A stretch of 64,000 nt of DNA from Marisediminitalea lipolytica (GCF_001758465.1 NZ_MJIC01000006.1:62001-126000), one strand, 5' to 3'; numbered from the stretch's first letter, positions 6,789 through 17,602 are shown. Made by a program: numbers and translations. The notes: generated from the sequence alone by a model not told the origin.

Positions 6789-9050
6789 ATGAAAATGCAA
6801 TCGCTACGTTTAATAGCCGCCCTGTGGGCACTATTCTTATTGACTGCCTGTGGTGGTGGCGGAGAAGTTTCCAGAGAAACGCCGACCACAACACCAACAA
6901 CTCCGACAGTCTCCATCGCTTTGACTATAAGTAATCAGGCTAACGAAACCGACCGAAATCTTGCACTGGATAATCCGCTGACTATCACTGCTACGGTTTC
7001 TGACAGTAGCGGTAGTCCGGTGGCCGACCAGTTGATCACTTTTACCGTTGCGCAATCAGATTTGTTGGTGTTTGGTAATGATACTGGTACAGCCCGTACT
7101 AATGATGAAGGGATTGCGACCATCGGTATCACAGTAGGAACTGCTTCAGGCGATGGTGAAATTACCGCTACGCTCAACAGTGGTGAAAGTGCCACGACAA
7201 CATTTTCATCAGCGGGAAGTTCTTCTTCTAATAGTCAGCCTGCCGAAATCGCACTCTATTCTAGTTCTTTGCAGCTGCCCTCCGGAGGCGCTGATGAAAT
7301 CGAATTAATTGCGCTGGTTAAAGACTCGCAGAGCGTGCTTCTGGAGGGAATTGATGTAAGTTTCTCCGTAAGTAGCGACGCCAATGTTGAATTACAATTA
7401 CTGCAACCGACTACAGCAGCTGACGGAACAGCCCGCGCTATCCTGACAACCCAGAATAATGCGGGCAATCGTGAATTTCAGGTAACCGCCCGTGCCGGAA
7501 GTTTTGTTTCCACGGTTGACATTGAAGTGCTGGGAACCGAGATTGTGGTTAATGGTTCTTCGTCGCTGGTGTTAAACGATTCTTCCGACTTTATCATTCG
7601 GGTGCAGGACTCCGATGGCGTGGCCTTGCCTAATCAGGAAATTACCCTAACCACAACGGGAGGCCAGTTAAGCGCTGCTTCTGTCACCTCAGGGCCCGAT
7701 GGCCAGGCAACGATTTCTTATATTGCAACGGTCTCCGGCGAACAAACGATTAGCGCCGAATCTGCCGCTCTTAATGCCAGCAGCGAGATAACGGTTACAG
7801 TGCAGCAGGATGTCTTCAGATTTAATGAAGCTTATGACGCTGATATTCCGTTAGATACGCCAACCCAAATCGCTGTAACCTGGTCTAAAGACGGTACACC
7901 ATACAGTAATGGCAATGTTACATTCTCGGCATCCCGGGGAACCATCACTTCCAGTCCGACTACCACTACGGATGCAAACGGTGTGGCAACATTTACCATT
8001 ACTTCCAGTAATGCCGGTATTGCTTCTATTACAGCAACAGGCACCGATGCGAATAACGCTCAGGTGAGCGCAAGATTAAACATCGAGTTTATTGCTACGC
8101 AACCAGATAGAATTTTTGCTGATGCATCGCCTGAACTTATTGGGCCTGAAGGCCAAACCAGTACGATCACTGCCTTAGTAAGGGATGCTAACGGTAACCT
8201 GGTTAAAGGTGCGGTTGTAACATTTAACGTGGATGACAATAGCGCTGGCTCTATTTCACCGTCCCAGGCAACTACCGACAGTAATGGTGTGGCGGCAACG
8301 GTGTTTACCTCAGGAAGCGTAACTACGCTGGAATCGATTAATATTACTGCCGAAATTCTGAACATGCCGTCGGTAAGTGATTCGGTAACGTTGTCGGTTG
8401 GTAACCGTCCGTTTGATATCTCAATGGGTACCGGCAATATTATATCGAGCCCTGATAACTCTACCTATCTTAAAGAGTTTGCGATTTTCGTTACTGATGC
8501 TGCGGGTCGTCCTGTTTCAGGGGTAGATTTAACGGCTTCGCTGTCGCCACAAAAAAGTCCCGGCGACCACACGCTGAACGGTCCTGTGGCTTTCCGCAAA
8601 GGCTCCTGGTTGTGGGATGAAGATATCTGGAGAATTGGTTATCGTGTGGAAGATCCTGATAACCCGGGGACCTACCTGTTTTTCTATGAATACACAGCGA
8701 CATGCTCTAATGAAGATTTAGATAACGACGGGGTACTGGATATGACTCCACAGAATGAAGACCGTGATGGAGATAACTTCCTGACTCCGGGTATAATTGG
8801 TTCGCTGTCTTTCCAGGGCAGCAGTACCACCGATGTCAATGGCCAGGCTACCCTTGAGCTTAGATATCCCAGAGAATACGGCGCCTTCTATGTTGGGATT
8901 ATCACTGTTTACGGGCAATCATCCGGCAGTGAGTCAAGAGCATCCATGCGTTACGATTATGGTGTAGCGGGTGAAGATCTCGATGATGAAGCTGCGCCGC
9001 CTCCGAACAGTCCCTTTGGTACCGGAACTAGTTGCTATAACACCAATTAA
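6789..9050 (+). CDS. Large lipoprotein with tandem bacterial Ig-like (Big_1) domains
   Basis: Encodes 753 residues. A lipobox LTAC followed by GGGGE lies at about residues 19-26, then a Thr/Pro linker. From about residue 40 there are at least five to six repeats of the invasin/intimin Big_1 type, each closing with a motif like DANGVATFTI, DSNGVAATVF, DGQATISYI or DVNGQATLEL. Near residues 640-660 a run of Asp/Asn (DLDNDGVLD, EDRDGDN) looks like a calcium-binding thrombospondin type-3-like loop. The likely role is surface adhesion or matrix binding, but no receptor-binding module is recognised. It is monocistronic with its own terminator. Confidence 0.8.
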   Translation: MKMQSLRLIAALWALFLLTACGGGGEVSRETPTTTPTTPTVSIALTISNQANETDRNLALDNPLTITATVSDSSGSPVADQLITFTVAQSDLLVFGNDTGTARTNDEGIATIGITVGTASGDGEITATLNSGESATTTFSSAGSSSSNSQPAEIALYSSSLQLPSGGADEIELIALVKDSQSVLLEGIDVSFSVSSDANVELQLLQPTTAADGTARAILTTQNNAGNREFQVTARAGSFVSTVDIEVLGTEIVVNGSSSLVLNDSSDFIIRVQDSDGVALPNQEITLTTTGGQLSAASVTSGPDGQATISYIATVSGEQTISAESAALNASSEITVTVQQDVFRFNEAYDADIPLDTPTQIAVTWSKDGTPYSNGNVTFSASRGTITSSPTTTTDANGVATFTITSSNAGIASITATGTDANNAQVSARLNIEFIATQPDRIFADASPELIGPEGQTSTITALVRDANGNLVKGAVVTFNVDDNSAGSISPSQATTDSNGVAATVFTSGSVTTLESINITAEILNMPSVSDSVTLSVGNRPFDISMGTGNIISSPDNSTYLKEFAIFVTDAAGRPVSGVDLTASLSPQKSPGDHTLNGPVAFRKGSWLWDEDIWRIGYRVEDPDNPGTYLFFYEYTATCSNEDLDNDGVLDMTPQNEDRDGDNFLTPGIIGSLSFQGSSTTDVNGQATLELRYPREYGAFYVGIITVYGQSSGSESRASMRYDYGVAGEDLDDEAAPPPNSPFGTGTSCYNTN

Positions 9051-9059
9051 TCAATATTA

Positions 9060-9087
9060 AAAAGCCGCTCATTTGAGCGGCTTTTTG
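9060..9087 (+). terminator. Rho-independent terminator between the Ig-like lipoprotein gene and astB
   Basis: Stem AAAAGCCGCTC, loop ATTT and GAGCGGCTTTT with flanking A and T runs. It lies 10 bp after the lipoprotein stop and 20 bp before the end of the convergent astB, so it can act in both directions. Confidence 0.9.
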
Positions 9088-9107
9088 CTATAAACCTGAG
9101 CGCAAAC

Positions 9108-10448
9108 TTAATTTTGCTGGAAGGGATAAACTGAGCCCAGTTTTAATATCTGGGTTAATTCATCCAGTGCCGAGCGAGACTCAGTCAGTAACTGCGGATC
9201 GCGCAGATCCTGCTCCGATAAACGGTCGCGATAATGCTTATCTACCCAGCTGTTCAGGCGGTTGAACAAGGCTTCGTTCATTAAGGTGCTCGCATTAACC
9301 GCGCTCAGCTCGTCTTCAGTCAGGGCAACACGAAGTCGCAGGCAGGCCGGGCCGCCGCCATTGCGCATACTTTGCTTCACATCAAAATAGTTAACCGATT
9401 TAATTGGTGTGTCACGGGTGACCAGTTCTGCCAAGTAAGCAGCAACGGTGCTGTTTTCCTCACATTCTGTAGGGGCAATAATGGTCATATTGCCATCGGG
9501 TAGCGTCAGTAGCTGAGTGTTAAACAGATACGTTTTAATCGCGTCTTGTAAACCCACTTCGCTGCTTTTTACTTCAACAAAGTGAAGTGGATTATCGCCA
9601 AATTTGGTGCGAAGTTCACTCAGTGCAGCCTCGCTGTTGTGAAAAGCAAGCTCATGATAAAAAAGTACATTTTGGTTTCCAACAGCAATAACATCGTTGT
9701 GAAACACGCCCTGATCAATCACGTTGGGGTTTTGCTGAATGTACACGACACTTTCGTCACTTAAACCGTGCAAACGTGCGATGGCCTGACAGGCCTCAAA
9801 GGTTTGTCTGGCAGGATAGCGGGTAGGTTGCGGTAAATCATGACGGAAAGCATGGCGACCATACACAAACATCTCGATGCCGGCATGCCCGTAAGAGGAA
9901 CATAAACGGGTATGGTTAGCTGCGCCTTCATCACCAAAATGATCGTTATCCGGCAGGTGGGCGTGATGGGCAAAATACTTGCTGTTGGCAAACGTTGCTT
10001 TAAGGATATTGCCGGTTACCTGGGGTTCCAGCGAACGGTGAAACTTGTTGGTCAGATTTGCCGGGGTAAAATGTACGCGGCCATCTGCCGTATCGGCACT
10101 GGGCGATACGGTTGCTGCATTTGCCGTCCACATACTGGAGGCAGAGCAACAGGCCAAAAATACTTCACGAGCCTGAGTGGCCGCTTGTTCCAGTACCCTG
10201 GCATCTGAGCCGGCAAATCCTAAGCGACGTAACGTGGCGATATCCGGGCGTTCCTGAGGGGCTAATACGCCCTGAACCATGCCCATATCTGCAAGTGCCT
10301 TCATTTTTAACAGGCCTTGTTTGGCGGCCTCTTTGGGATTACTGTCAGCACTGGCATTAGAAAAGGATGCGACGTTACCAAAAGATAACCCGGCATAATT
10401 GTGCGTAGGGCCTACCAGGCCGTCAAAATTCGCTTCACAATGTTGCAT
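9108..10448 (-). CDS. astB: N-succinylarginine dihydrolase
   Basis: Encodes 446 residues from ATG at 10448. An upstream in-frame extension to 10535 is not needed: E. coli AstB is 447 residues and starts at the same [16 protein letters not shown] motif. The enzyme is the second step of the arginine succinyltransferase pathway, converting succinylarginine to succinylornithine with release of ammonia and CO2. The catalytic Cys lies in [10 protein letters not shown] near the C-terminus, and the conserved His/Glu region includes FYHELAFHN. It stands alone; the other ast genes are not in this window. Confidence 0.95.
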   Translation of the reverse strand: MQHCEANFDGLVGPTHNYAGLSFGNVASFSNASADSNPKEAAKQGLLKMKALADMGMVQGVLAPQERPDIATLRRLGFAGSDARVLEQAATQAREVFLACCSASSMWTANAATVSPSADTADGRVHFTPANLTNKFHRSLEPQVTGNILKATFANSKYFAHHAHLPDNDHFGDEGAANHTRLCSSYGHAGIEMFVYGRHAFRHDLPQPTRYPARQTFEACQAIARLHGLSDESVVYIQQNPNVIDQGVFHNDVIAVGNQNVLFYHELAFHNSEAALSELRTKFGDNPLHFVEVKSSEVGLQDAIKTYLFNTQLLTLPDGNMTIIAPTECEENSTVAAYLAELVTRDTPIKSVNYFDVKQSMRNGGGPACLRLRVALTEDELSAVNASTLMNEALFNRLNSWVDKHYRDRLSEQDLRDPQLLTESRSALDELTQILKLGSVYPFQQN

Positions 10449-10817
10449 TACACTCTGCCTTATCGGTTTATTCTGTTTTAAATAGGCTGTTGTGCAGTGC
10501 AGCAGTTCTATCGGGAGAAGCCCGGTTAGGAACAACTTATTTTGTTTTAAGTCTTGTGTTTTCTGCCAATATCTGCGACAACCCGGCGCATTATACGTGT
10601 TTTAACTGTGCTGCCAATTGGTGTGGTTAAAAAGTAGTCTATTTTGGGTGTGCAAAAAACAAACTTTGCGAATAAGTATGAAGAAGAACTTGTTTTCCAT
10701 TCACTTTGTAGATATATGTTAAAAAAAGAAGCGCCAGACGCTGTGAGCGTAATTGCCTTATTTTCTTCCTGGTTTGCTATCAAAAATTTAATTTATTCAA
10801 AGGTTTAATTCTTATTT
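10449..10817. other. Intergenic region between divergent astB and topA
   Basis: A 369-bp stretch with no convincing gene. Short ORFs here have no recognisable family. It must carry the divergent promoters of astB and topA. I could not pick a confident -35/-10 pair or an ArgR box. Confidence 0.5.
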
Positions 10818-13451
10818 ATGACAAAATCACTGGTCATAGTCGAGTCACCGGCCAAAGCCAAAACAATAAATAAATATCTTGGCAATAATTTTATTGTTAA
10901 ATCTTCCGTTGGCCACATTCGAGACCTGCCAACCAAGGCGCTGGGCAAGGTTGAGCCGAAAAAAACAGCAAAAGAACTCAAGACTTTTTCGGATGACGCA
11001 AAAAACAAATACCTGCGTGAGTACGAGTATAAAAAGTTAGTCGACCGCATGGGCGTCGACCCTCAGCACGACTGGAAAGCCCACTATCAGGTGCTGGAAG
11101 GCAAAGAGAAAGTCGTTAACGAACTGAAAAAACTGGCCAAAGATGCCGACACCATTTATCTCGCAACGGATTTGGACCGCGAAGGGGAGGCCATTGCCTG
11201 GCACCTGCAGGAAATCCTCGGGCAAAAAGGCAAAACTTACCAGCGGGTCGTGTTTAACGAGATAACCAAAAATGCCATTAAAGAGGCCTTTGAACACCCT
11301 GGCGTGGTTAACCAGGATCGGGTTGAGGCGCAGCAAGCCCGCCGGTTCCTGGATCGCGTGGTGGGCTTTATGGTGTCACCATTATTATGGAAAAAAATTG
11401 CCCGCGGCCTGTCAGCAGGACGTGTACAGTCGGTGGCCGTGCGTCTGGTCGTAGAGCGTGAGCGTGAGATAAAAGCTTTCGTACCTGAAGAGTTCTGGGA
11501 CGTGCATGCTGATTTGGCCACAGGCGCGAGCGATGAACTGCGCATGCAGGTTGTCCGTGAAGGCGACAAGGCATTTAAGCCGGTTAACAAAGCACAAACC
11601 GACAAAGCGCTGACGGCGCTGAAGTCTGCTGATTATGAAGTGATCAGCCGCGAGTCAAAACCTACTCAAAGTCGTCCCTCGGCGCCTTTTATCACTTCAA
11701 CGCTGCAGCAGGCGGCCAGTACCCGTCTTGGTTTTGGCGTAAAGAAAACCATGATGATGGCCCAGCGTTTGTACGAAGCTGGTTACATCACCTACATGCG
11801 TACCGACTCAACTAACCTGAGTCAGGAAGCGCTGGATGCCTGTCGCGGTTACATTGACGATAACTTCGGCGAAAAGTATTTGCCTGCTTCGCCACTGCGC
11901 TACGGCAGTAAAGAGGGTGCACAAGAAGCTCACGAAGCTATCAGACCATCTAACGTTAATACCCTTGCCACCGCATTAAAAGATATGGAACGCGACGCAC
12001 AGAGGCTCTACGAGCTTATTTGGCGTCAGTTTGTGGCATGTCAGATGACACCGGCTAAATACGATGCGACTACCATTAAAGCCCAGGCAGGAGATTTTGA
12101 ACTGGTTGCCAAGGGCCGCGTACTTAAATTTGATGGCTGGACCAGAGTACAGCCACAAAAAAGTAAAAAAGGCGAAGAAGATAAGTTACTGCCAGATGTT
12201 AAGCCAGGCGACAAGCTCGGTCTTAAACAGTTGGACCCTAAACAGCATTTCACGAAGCCGGTGGCCCGTTTTAACGAAGCTTCACTGGTTAAAGAGCTGG
12301 AAAAACGAGGCATTGGCCGTCCGTCAACCTATGCCAGTATTATCTCCACCATTCAGGACCGGGGCTACGTGCGCCTTGAAAATAAGCGTTTTTACGCTGA
12401 GAAGATGGGTGAGATTGTTACCGACCGCCTGATGGAAAATTTTGACGGTTTAATGAGTTACGACTTTACCGCGAACATGGAACAACACCTCGATGAAATC
12501 GCGGAAGGCCATGAAAACTGGAAAGCCGTACTGGATAAGTTTTACGGCGATTTTTACGCTAAGTTATTACTGGCCGAGCAGGAAGCCGAAGAGGGTGGAA
12601 TGCGGCCCAACCAGGCGGTTGCTGTTGATATTAACTGCGACAAATGTGGCCGCCACATGAATGTGCGCACTGCCAGTACCGGCGTATTTCTTGGCTGTTC
12701 TGGTTATAACCTGCCACCTAAAGAGCGTTGTACCAATACCATGAACCTCACCCCCGGGGAGGAAGTGGTAAAGGTGGATAATGACGACGAGCAGGAAACC
12801 GAAGATTTACGTGCCAAACGTCGCTGTCCTGAATGTGGCACAGCGATGGATAGCTACCTGGTAGATGAAACCCGTAAATTACACGTGTGTGGTAATTCCC
12901 CGGCATGTCCGGGTACATATGTCGAAGCCGGGACGTTCAAAATCAAAGGCTACGACGGCCCGATTATCGAGTGCGATAAGTGCGGCAGTAACATGGAGCT
13001 GAAGAACGGTCGTTTTGGCAAGTATTTCGACTGTACTAACAGCGAGTGTAAAAACACCCGTAAGTTACTGCGTAACGGTGAAGCGGCACCACCGAAAGAA
13101 GATCCGGTAGATTTACCTGAGTTACCCTGCGAGAAAAGTGACGCACACTTTATGCTCAGAGACGGCGCCTCAGGCATCTTCCTGGCCGCGCATAATTTCC
13201 CTAAATCCCGGGAAACCCGTGCACCTAAGGTAGAAGAACTGGCCCGCTTCCGGGATCGCATTTCGCCTAAGTTCTACTATCTGGCAGATGCACCGAAAAC
13301 CGACCCTGAGGGGAATCCGGCGATTGTTCGTTTTAGTCGTAAGACCAAGCAACAATATGTCATGACCGAGGATGCCAAAGGTAAGGCAACCGGCTGGTCT
13401 GCCTGGTATCAGGACGGTAAATGGCAAGCTAAAGACACCAAAAAGAAGTAA
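10818..13451 (+). CDS. topA: DNA topoisomerase I (type IA)
   Basis: Encodes 877 residues; E. coli TopA has 865. It relaxes negative supercoils. The N-terminal TOPRIM domain begins [13 protein letters not shown] and contains [11 protein letters not shown] near residue 117. The catalytic Tyr is residue 326 in [27 protein letters not shown] follows in the core. The C-terminal third has topoisomerase zinc ribbons, seen as [16 protein letters not shown] and CDKCGSNM each with a second Cys pair, then a basic tail. The DUF2058 gene follows after 11 bp on the same strand. Confidence 0.97.
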   Translation: MTKSLVIVESPAKAKTINKYLGNNFIVKSSVGHIRDLPTKALGKVEPKKTAKELKTFSDDAKNKYLREYEYKKLVDRMGVDPQHDWKAHYQVLEGKEKVVNELKKLAKDADTIYLATDLDREGEAIAWHLQEILGQKGKTYQRVVFNEITKNAIKEAFEHPGVVNQDRVEAQQARRFLDRVVGFMVSPLLWKKIARGLSAGRVQSVAVRLVVEREREIKAFVPEEFWDVHADLATGASDELRMQVVREGDKAFKPVNKAQTDKALTALKSADYEVISRESKPTQSRPSAPFITSTLQQAASTRLGFGVKKTMMMAQRLYEAGYITYMRTDSTNLSQEALDACRGYIDDNFGEKYLPASPLRYGSKEGAQEAHEAIRPSNVNTLATALKDMERDAQRLYELIWRQFVACQMTPAKYDATTIKAQAGDFELVAKGRVLKFDGWTRVQPQKSKKGEEDKLLPDVKPGDKLGLKQLDPKQHFTKPVARFNEASLVKELEKRGIGRPSTYASIISTIQDRGYVRLENKRFYAEKMGEIVTDRLMENFDGLMSYDFTANMEQHLDEIAEGHENWKAVLDKFYGDFYAKLLLAEQEAEEGGMRPNQAVAVDINCDKCGRHMNVRTASTGVFLGCSGYNLPPKERCTNTMNLTPGEEVVKVDNDDEQETEDLRAKRRCPECGTAMDSYLVDETRKLHVCGNSPACPGTYVEAGTFKIKGYDGPIIECDKCGSNMELKNGRFGKYFDCTNSECKNTRKLLRNGEAAPPKEDPVDLPELPCEKSDAHFMLRDGASGIFLAAHNFPKSRETRAPKVEELARFRDRISPKFYYLADAPKTDPEGNPAIVRFSRKTKQQYVMTEDAKGKATGWSAWYQDGKWQAKDTKKK

Positions 13452-13462
13452 GCAGATAGTTT

Positions 13463-14011
13463 ATGGCATCGTTACAGGATCAATTACTTAAAGCGGGTCT
13501 GGCAGATAAATCCAAAGCCAAACAGGCCCGTGCGGATAAACGCAAAAAGCAAAAGCTTAAAAGCAAAGGCAATGCGGTTGCCCAGGATGAAAACAAACTG
13601 GCAGCACAGCAAGCGGCAGAAGCGAAAAAACAGCGCGACCGAGAGCTGAACCAGCAACGTCAGGCTGAGCTGGAGAAAAAAGCGGTAGTGGCGCAAATCC
13701 GCCAGCTAATTACGGTAAATCAGCAGCCCAAAGGCAACGGCGACACTGTACTTAACTTTACCGATAACAACGTGGTAAAGCGCATGTATGTGAGTGATGC
13801 GGTACACAAACTGGTAATTGATGCGCGTCTGGCAGTGGTAAAACTGGACGACGATTATGCGCTGATCCCCATGCCAGTTGCAGATAAAATCGCCGAACGT
13901 GACGCCAGCGTGGTAATTTATCGCGCCGATTTGCGCGCCGAGAATAAACAAAAATCTGAGGAAGATGACTGGTATGCAGACTATGAAATTCCGGATGATT
14001 TGACCTGGTAA
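13463..14011 (+). CDS. DUF2058 / YaiL-like protein
   Basis: Encodes 182 residues. The N-terminal half is very rich in Lys, Gln and Ala and probably forms a long basic coiled coil at about residues 15-85. The C-terminal half, with VLNFTDNNVVKRMYVSD and VIYRADL and the acidic end DWYADYEIPDDLTW, matches the DUF2058 (YaiL) family. Its biochemical function is unknown; a nucleic-acid association is plausible from the basic half but is inference. It lies 11 bp after topA and before a terminator, so the two probably form an operon. Confidence 0.85.
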   Translation: MASLQDQLLKAGLADKSKAKQARADKRKKQKLKSKGNAVAQDENKLAAQQAAEAKKQRDRELNQQRQAELEKKAVVAQIRQLITVNQQPKGNGDTVLNFTDNNVVKRMYVSDAVHKLVIDARLAVVKLDDDYALIPMPVADKIAERDASVVIYRADLRAENKQKSEEDDWYADYEIPDDLTW

Positions 14012-14024
14012 GATATCATCATGC

Positions 14025-14048
14025 AGCCCGCGTTATCGCGGGCTTTTT
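14025..14048 (+). terminator. Terminator of the topA-DUF2058 operon
   Basis: Stem AGCCCGCG, loop TTAT, CGCGGGCT, then four T. It lies 13 bp after the stop codon and just before the convergent gene at 14061. Confidence 0.92.
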
Positions 14049-14060
14049 GATCCTGTGATA

Positions 14061-14783
14061 TCAGGGCTTAATTTTGTGACAAGCTAATTGCTCGTAATAG
14101 GGAATGGCCTCTTCAAGCACGCTTTGAAGTTCTGCCGGAAGGGTAGGCAGTGGTGGTTCTGCCGGTGCAAATCCGGTGCTTTTCCACACTTCAGGATACC
14201 AGTGGGAGGCCCAGGCACCATCACTGGGGTGACCACCTTCAGGCCAGCTTAACATTGCCGGATCCCAGGGAATGCCAATGGCAGCACACAGTTTTTCCAG
14301 CATCATGGGCGGGTTGAGTCTGATATCCGAAGAATCTACTACGATTGGGGTCGATGCCGACTCACTAACAATTCTGCTAAAAAGCATAGCCTGGGCTTTT
14401 AATCCGATATCGTCGAGCGTCGGCGCGCCATTTTTCTTGTTGTAGCTTTCAATTACCCGCGCCGGATGGCGGATAAGAAATACATTACATACCTGGCCGA
14501 GCCAGTCCAGCGGGAATTCTGGCAGCATATGATGCGGCATGTGCTTTTGATAAAACACCGGTTTGCTGTCCGGAACAGGGCCAATACAGCGCTGTGCGAC
14601 AGTAAAGGGATCGGTTTCCTCACGGGCAAAAATCTCATCCTGCATGGGATGTACTTTATCGCTGTGTTTTAAGTACGGGGCATAAAATGGTTCATCCCAC
14701 ACAGCACAATCTGCCCGGGCTCCAAATGAATACATCATGGCTGTGGAGAGATTACGCGGGCCTGACCACATGGCTATTCGCAT
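14061..14783 (-). CDS. Sulfotransferase-like P-loop protein
   Basis: Encodes 240 residues from ATG at 14783, chosen over an upstream start at 14852 because AAGGAT lies about 8 bp before it and the protein then begins with the conserved MRIAMWSGPRNLST. That segment resembles the 5'-phosphosulfate binding loop of PAPS-dependent sulfotransferases, and VFLIRHPARVIESY resembles the 3'-phosphate loop. Acceptor substrate is unknown. It is divergent from a class IV aminotransferase gene 297 bp away. Plant proteins combining a similar domain with a BCAT-like domain are recalled from general knowledge, which hints at a functional link. Confidence 0.72.
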   Translation of the reverse strand: MRIAMWSGPRNLSTAMMYSFGARADCAVWDEPFYAPYLKHSDKVHPMQDEIFAREETDPFTVAQRCIGPVPDSKPVFYQKHMPHHMLPEFPLDWLGQVCNVFLIRHPARVIESYNKKNGAPTLDDIGLKAQAMLFSRIVSESASTPIVVDSSDIRLNPPMMLEKLCAAIGIPWDPAMLSWPEGGHPSDGAWASHWYPEVWKSTGFAPAEPPLPTLPAELQSVLEEAIPYYEQLACHKIKP

Positions 14784-15080
14784 GGATGTTATCCTTATTG
14801 TGTTGGCGGTAACGGTTTCCTGACCGACCGGATATATCGTTGATTTTTGCAAGCATAATCAAGTGCAGGGCTGTTTTACAAGTAAATTATTAATATTTTA
14901 TACAATATAATATTTTGTCTTGATTTGCCTAAACTGGTACTGTAACGCTGTGATTTATCGGAGATAAACAGTAAGCGACAACAACCGGCCATTCAGCGAA
15001 AGCCATATTTCACTACGGTAGAACTGGCGTATACTGCAAATTCAAAATCGGTCCGGGTTTTAAGAATTAATGAGGTATCC

Positions 15081-15998
15081 ATGCAGGAACACAAAGCAGG
15101 CGGCGCGCATGCGTCGATAGATGACGAGCGTAATCAGAATATATTAATTTACATCAATGGCGACCTGGTGCCCCGCGCTGAAGCCAAAGTATCCGTGTAC
15201 GACAGTGGTTTTATGTTGGGCGACGGTGTGTGGGAAGGCCTGCGCCTTCACAAAGGCAAATTTTCATTTATCGATGACCATCTGGATCGCCTGTTCGCCG
15301 GTGCTAAAGCGCTGGACATGGATATTGGCAAAAGCCGTGAAGAGTTAAAAGAAGCCTTGCAGCAAACCATTGATGCAAATGGTATGACCGATGGTGTTCA
15401 TGCCCGTCTGATGGTAACCCGCGGCCCAAAGAAAACGCCTTATCAGGATCCCCGTTTAAGTCTGTGGGGCCCAACCATTGTGATTATTGCCGAGTATAAG
15501 TCTCAGGATTTAGGCCCGGTCGAGCGCGGTATCAATCTGTTTACCGTGCATGTTCGTCGCGGTCATCCGGATGTACAGGATCCAAGGTTAAATTCTCACA
15601 GCAAGATTAACTGTATAACCGCCATGATCCAGTCTTATAAAGCCGGAGCCGATGAAGCACTAATGTTGGATCCCCATGGTTTTGTCAGTACCTGTAATTC
15701 CACTAACTTTTTTATTGTGCGTAAAGGCGAAGTCTGGACCTCCACCGGCGATTACGCCATGAAAGGCATCACCCGACAAAAAACCATTGATGTTTGTAAA
15801 GCCAACGGTATTCCGGTATTCGAAAAGAACTTTTCTCTGGTTGACGTTTACAGCGCTGATGAGGCCTTCGTTACCGGCACCTTTGGTGCACAGACGCCTG
15901 TGGTCGACGTAGACGGGCGGACCATTGGCGATGGTGTGCCGGGGCCAATGGTTAAAAAAATCCGCGCGTTATACAGCGCGATGGCAGAGGCTCAGTAA
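15081..15998 (+). CDS. Class IV aminotransferase (BCAT / D-amino acid transaminase type)
   Basis: Encodes 305 residues with a GAGG Shine-Dalgarno 6 bp before the ATG. It is a PLP-dependent fold-type IV enzyme. The region YDSGFMLGDGVWEGLRL, the Lys-bearing segment LNSHSKINCITAM (probable Schiff-base Lys) and the phosphate-cup motif CNSTNFFIV are all present, followed by TSTGDYAMKGITRQ. This fits branched-chain or D-amino acid transaminases, but substrate cannot be read from sequence. An N-terminal extension of about 22 residues precedes the usual start of the fold. Confidence 0.85.
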   Translation: MQEHKAGGAHASIDDERNQNILIYINGDLVPRAEAKVSVYDSGFMLGDGVWEGLRLHKGKFSFIDDHLDRLFAGAKALDMDIGKSREELKEALQQTIDANGMTDGVHARLMVTRGPKKTPYQDPRLSLWGPTIVIIAEYKSQDLGPVERGINLFTVHVRRGHPDVQDPRLNSHSKINCITAMIQSYKAGADEALMLDPHGFVSTCNSTNFFIVRKGEVWTSTGDYAMKGITRQKTIDVCKANGIPVFEKNFSLVDVYSADEAFVTGTFGAQTPVVDVDGRTIGDGVPGPMVKKIRALYSAMAEAQ

Positions 15999-16015
15999 TT
16001 GATAGGCCTGGCAGC

Positions 16016-16930
16016 TCAGGCTGTCAGGCAGTCATCCCAGTAGGGGGTATCGCCATAAAAGTCGGCAGCAAAGTTAATAAATGCCCTGACTTTGCTGGCC
16101 ATTAACTGCCGGTGTGCATAAACGGCATACAAATGCATTGGCGCGGGCTCGTTGTCACGCAGTATCACTTTGAGCTTGCCCGCATTAATCGCATCATGAC
16201 AAATAAATGTCGGCTGCATCACGATCCCCTGACCAAGCACAGCACACTGACACAAAAACTCGCCATGATTACAGCTTACTTTACCAATATCGGGCACCTG
16301 TCCCTGGGTTAAATAATGGTGGGCGTCAGGGCTGTTACTGCTGTCCAGTAAGCTATAGCGTAAATAATTGTGCTGCGTAAGCGATTCCAGTGTTGTTGGT
16401 TCACCGTGCAAGGCCAGGTAGTCTGGTGACGCGCATATGACTAGTTTGATAATAGTCAGTCGTTTGGCAATCATCGACGAACTTTTTAAGTGGCCAATAC
16501 GCAATGCAATATCAAAACCTTCCTCCACAATATCCACCTTACGATCATTAAGATGCAAATCGACATCCACATCCGGATACTGCTGCTGAAATTTATTAAT
16601 GAGCGGGGCCAGGTGGCTGGTTGAAAAGGCTACCGGCGCGCTGATGCGTAATAAACCATGAGCTTTATGCTGTAAATCGGTGAGTTGATTTTCCATCGCA
16701 TCTATTTCATCCAGTACCTGACTGGCGCGGGGAAGATACTGTTCTCCGGCCTCCGTCAGATGTACCCGCCGGGTTGTGCGGTTTAGCAGGCGGGTATCAA
16801 GATGCTCCTCCAGTTGCGAAACATATTTACTGATAAGTTGAGGAGATTTATCCAGCTTATCCGCCGCTGCACTGAAAGAACCACTGCGGGCAACGGTGAC
16901 AAACGCCCGCATCGCATCTATTCGATCCAT
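16016..16930 (-). CDS. LysR-family transcriptional regulator
   Basis: Encodes 304 residues, typical for the family. The N-terminal winged helix-turn-helix (MRAFVTVARSGSFSAAADKL, then RLLNRTTRRVHLTEAGEQYL) is followed by a periplasmic-binding-like effector domain from about residue 90. It is divergent from DoxX, the glutathionyl-hydroquinone reductase and the DODA-type dioxygenase, so it probably controls them. In E. coli the LysR protein YhaJ controls yqjF, a comparable arrangement. The effector is unknown but may be an aromatic compound. Confidence 0.9.
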   Translation of the reverse strand: MDRIDAMRAFVTVARSGSFSAAADKLDKSPQLISKYVSQLEEHLDTRLLNRTTRRVHLTEAGEQYLPRASQVLDEIDAMENQLTDLQHKAHGLLRISAPVAFSTSHLAPLINKFQQQYPDVDVDLHLNDRKVDIVEEGFDIALRIGHLKSSSMIAKRLTIIKLVICASPDYLALHGEPTTLESLTQHNYLRYSLLDSSNSPDAHHYLTQGQVPDIGKVSCNHGEFLCQCAVLGQGIVMQPTFICHDAINAGKLKVILRDNEPAPMHLYAVYAHRQLMASKVRAFINFAADFYGDTPYWDDCLTA

Positions 16931-17082
16931 TGTTTTACCATTATCAACAAAATGTTGATAGTTACTCTATTTTAAGCCTCTTAATAAATCAATACGTGGA
17001 TAGTAAAGTAACACCATGGATTCGGAACAACACCGTGTTGTTTACGAACATTGCCAAAAATGAATTACGAGAGAGCAGAAAA

Positions 17083-17532
17083 ATGAAAGCATTATTAGCA
17101 AAATTAGTCACTTCAAATGCCGGCGTTGCCGCGCTGGTTTTACGTTTACCTATCGGTCTGACCCTGGCTGCACATGGCTCACAAAAATTGTTTGCCTGGT
17201 TTGGCGGTTACGGACTGGAAGGGACCGGTCAGTACATGGCGAGTCTGGGTCTGGAGCCTGGATATTTAATGGCACTTATGGCCGGCAGCGCAGAGTTTTT
17301 TGGTGGTCTGGCACTGGCTTTGGGCTTGTTAAGCCGCCCGGCAGCAGTTGTTACCGCATTTACCATGCTGGTAGCCATTTTTACTGCCCATATCCATAAC
17401 GGATTATTCTTAGCAAACGATGGTTATGAATATGCGCTGGCGCTACTTGCGGTAACCGTATCGCTGGCTATTACCGGCGCTGGTCGTCTGGCGGTAGACA
17501 ATCTGCTGGCCCGGGCGTTAAGCGAAAAATAA
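17083..17532 (+). CDS. DoxX family membrane protein (YqjF-like)
   Basis: Encodes 149 residues from ATG at 17083, preceded by GAGAGCAG. A longer frame from 16930 overlaps the LysR start region and gives an untypical N-terminus. Four TM segments are visible, with the DoxX motif LPIGLTLAAHGSQKLFAWFGG in the first and SAEFFGGLALALGLLSR in the second. It precedes a YqjG-type reductase exactly as E. coli yqjF precedes yqjG. A role in quinone or redox stress in the membrane is inferred from this context. Confidence 0.88.
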   Translation: MKALLAKLVTSNAGVAALVLRLPIGLTLAAHGSQKLFAWFGGYGLEGTGQYMASLGLEPGYLMALMAGSAEFFGGLALALGLLSRPAAVVTAFTMLVAIFTAHIHNGLFLANDGYEYALALLAVTVSLAITGAGRLAVDNLLARALSEK

Positions 17533-17602
17533 CAAGCTGAAAATTTAATAACCCAAACCCTCTGCCAGGCTATAACCTGGCAGCAACACAGGAGCGCATA
17601 TT

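Noticed and set aside
10547..10783. Minus-strand ORF between astB and topA
   Set aside because: AT-rich composition, no family and no Shine-Dalgarno; more likely promoter sequence.
16007..16028. Hairpin between the aminotransferase and LysR genes as terminator
   Set aside because: A 9-bp stem with one G-T pair exists, but there is no T-tract and it overlaps the LysR stop; kept out of the feature list.
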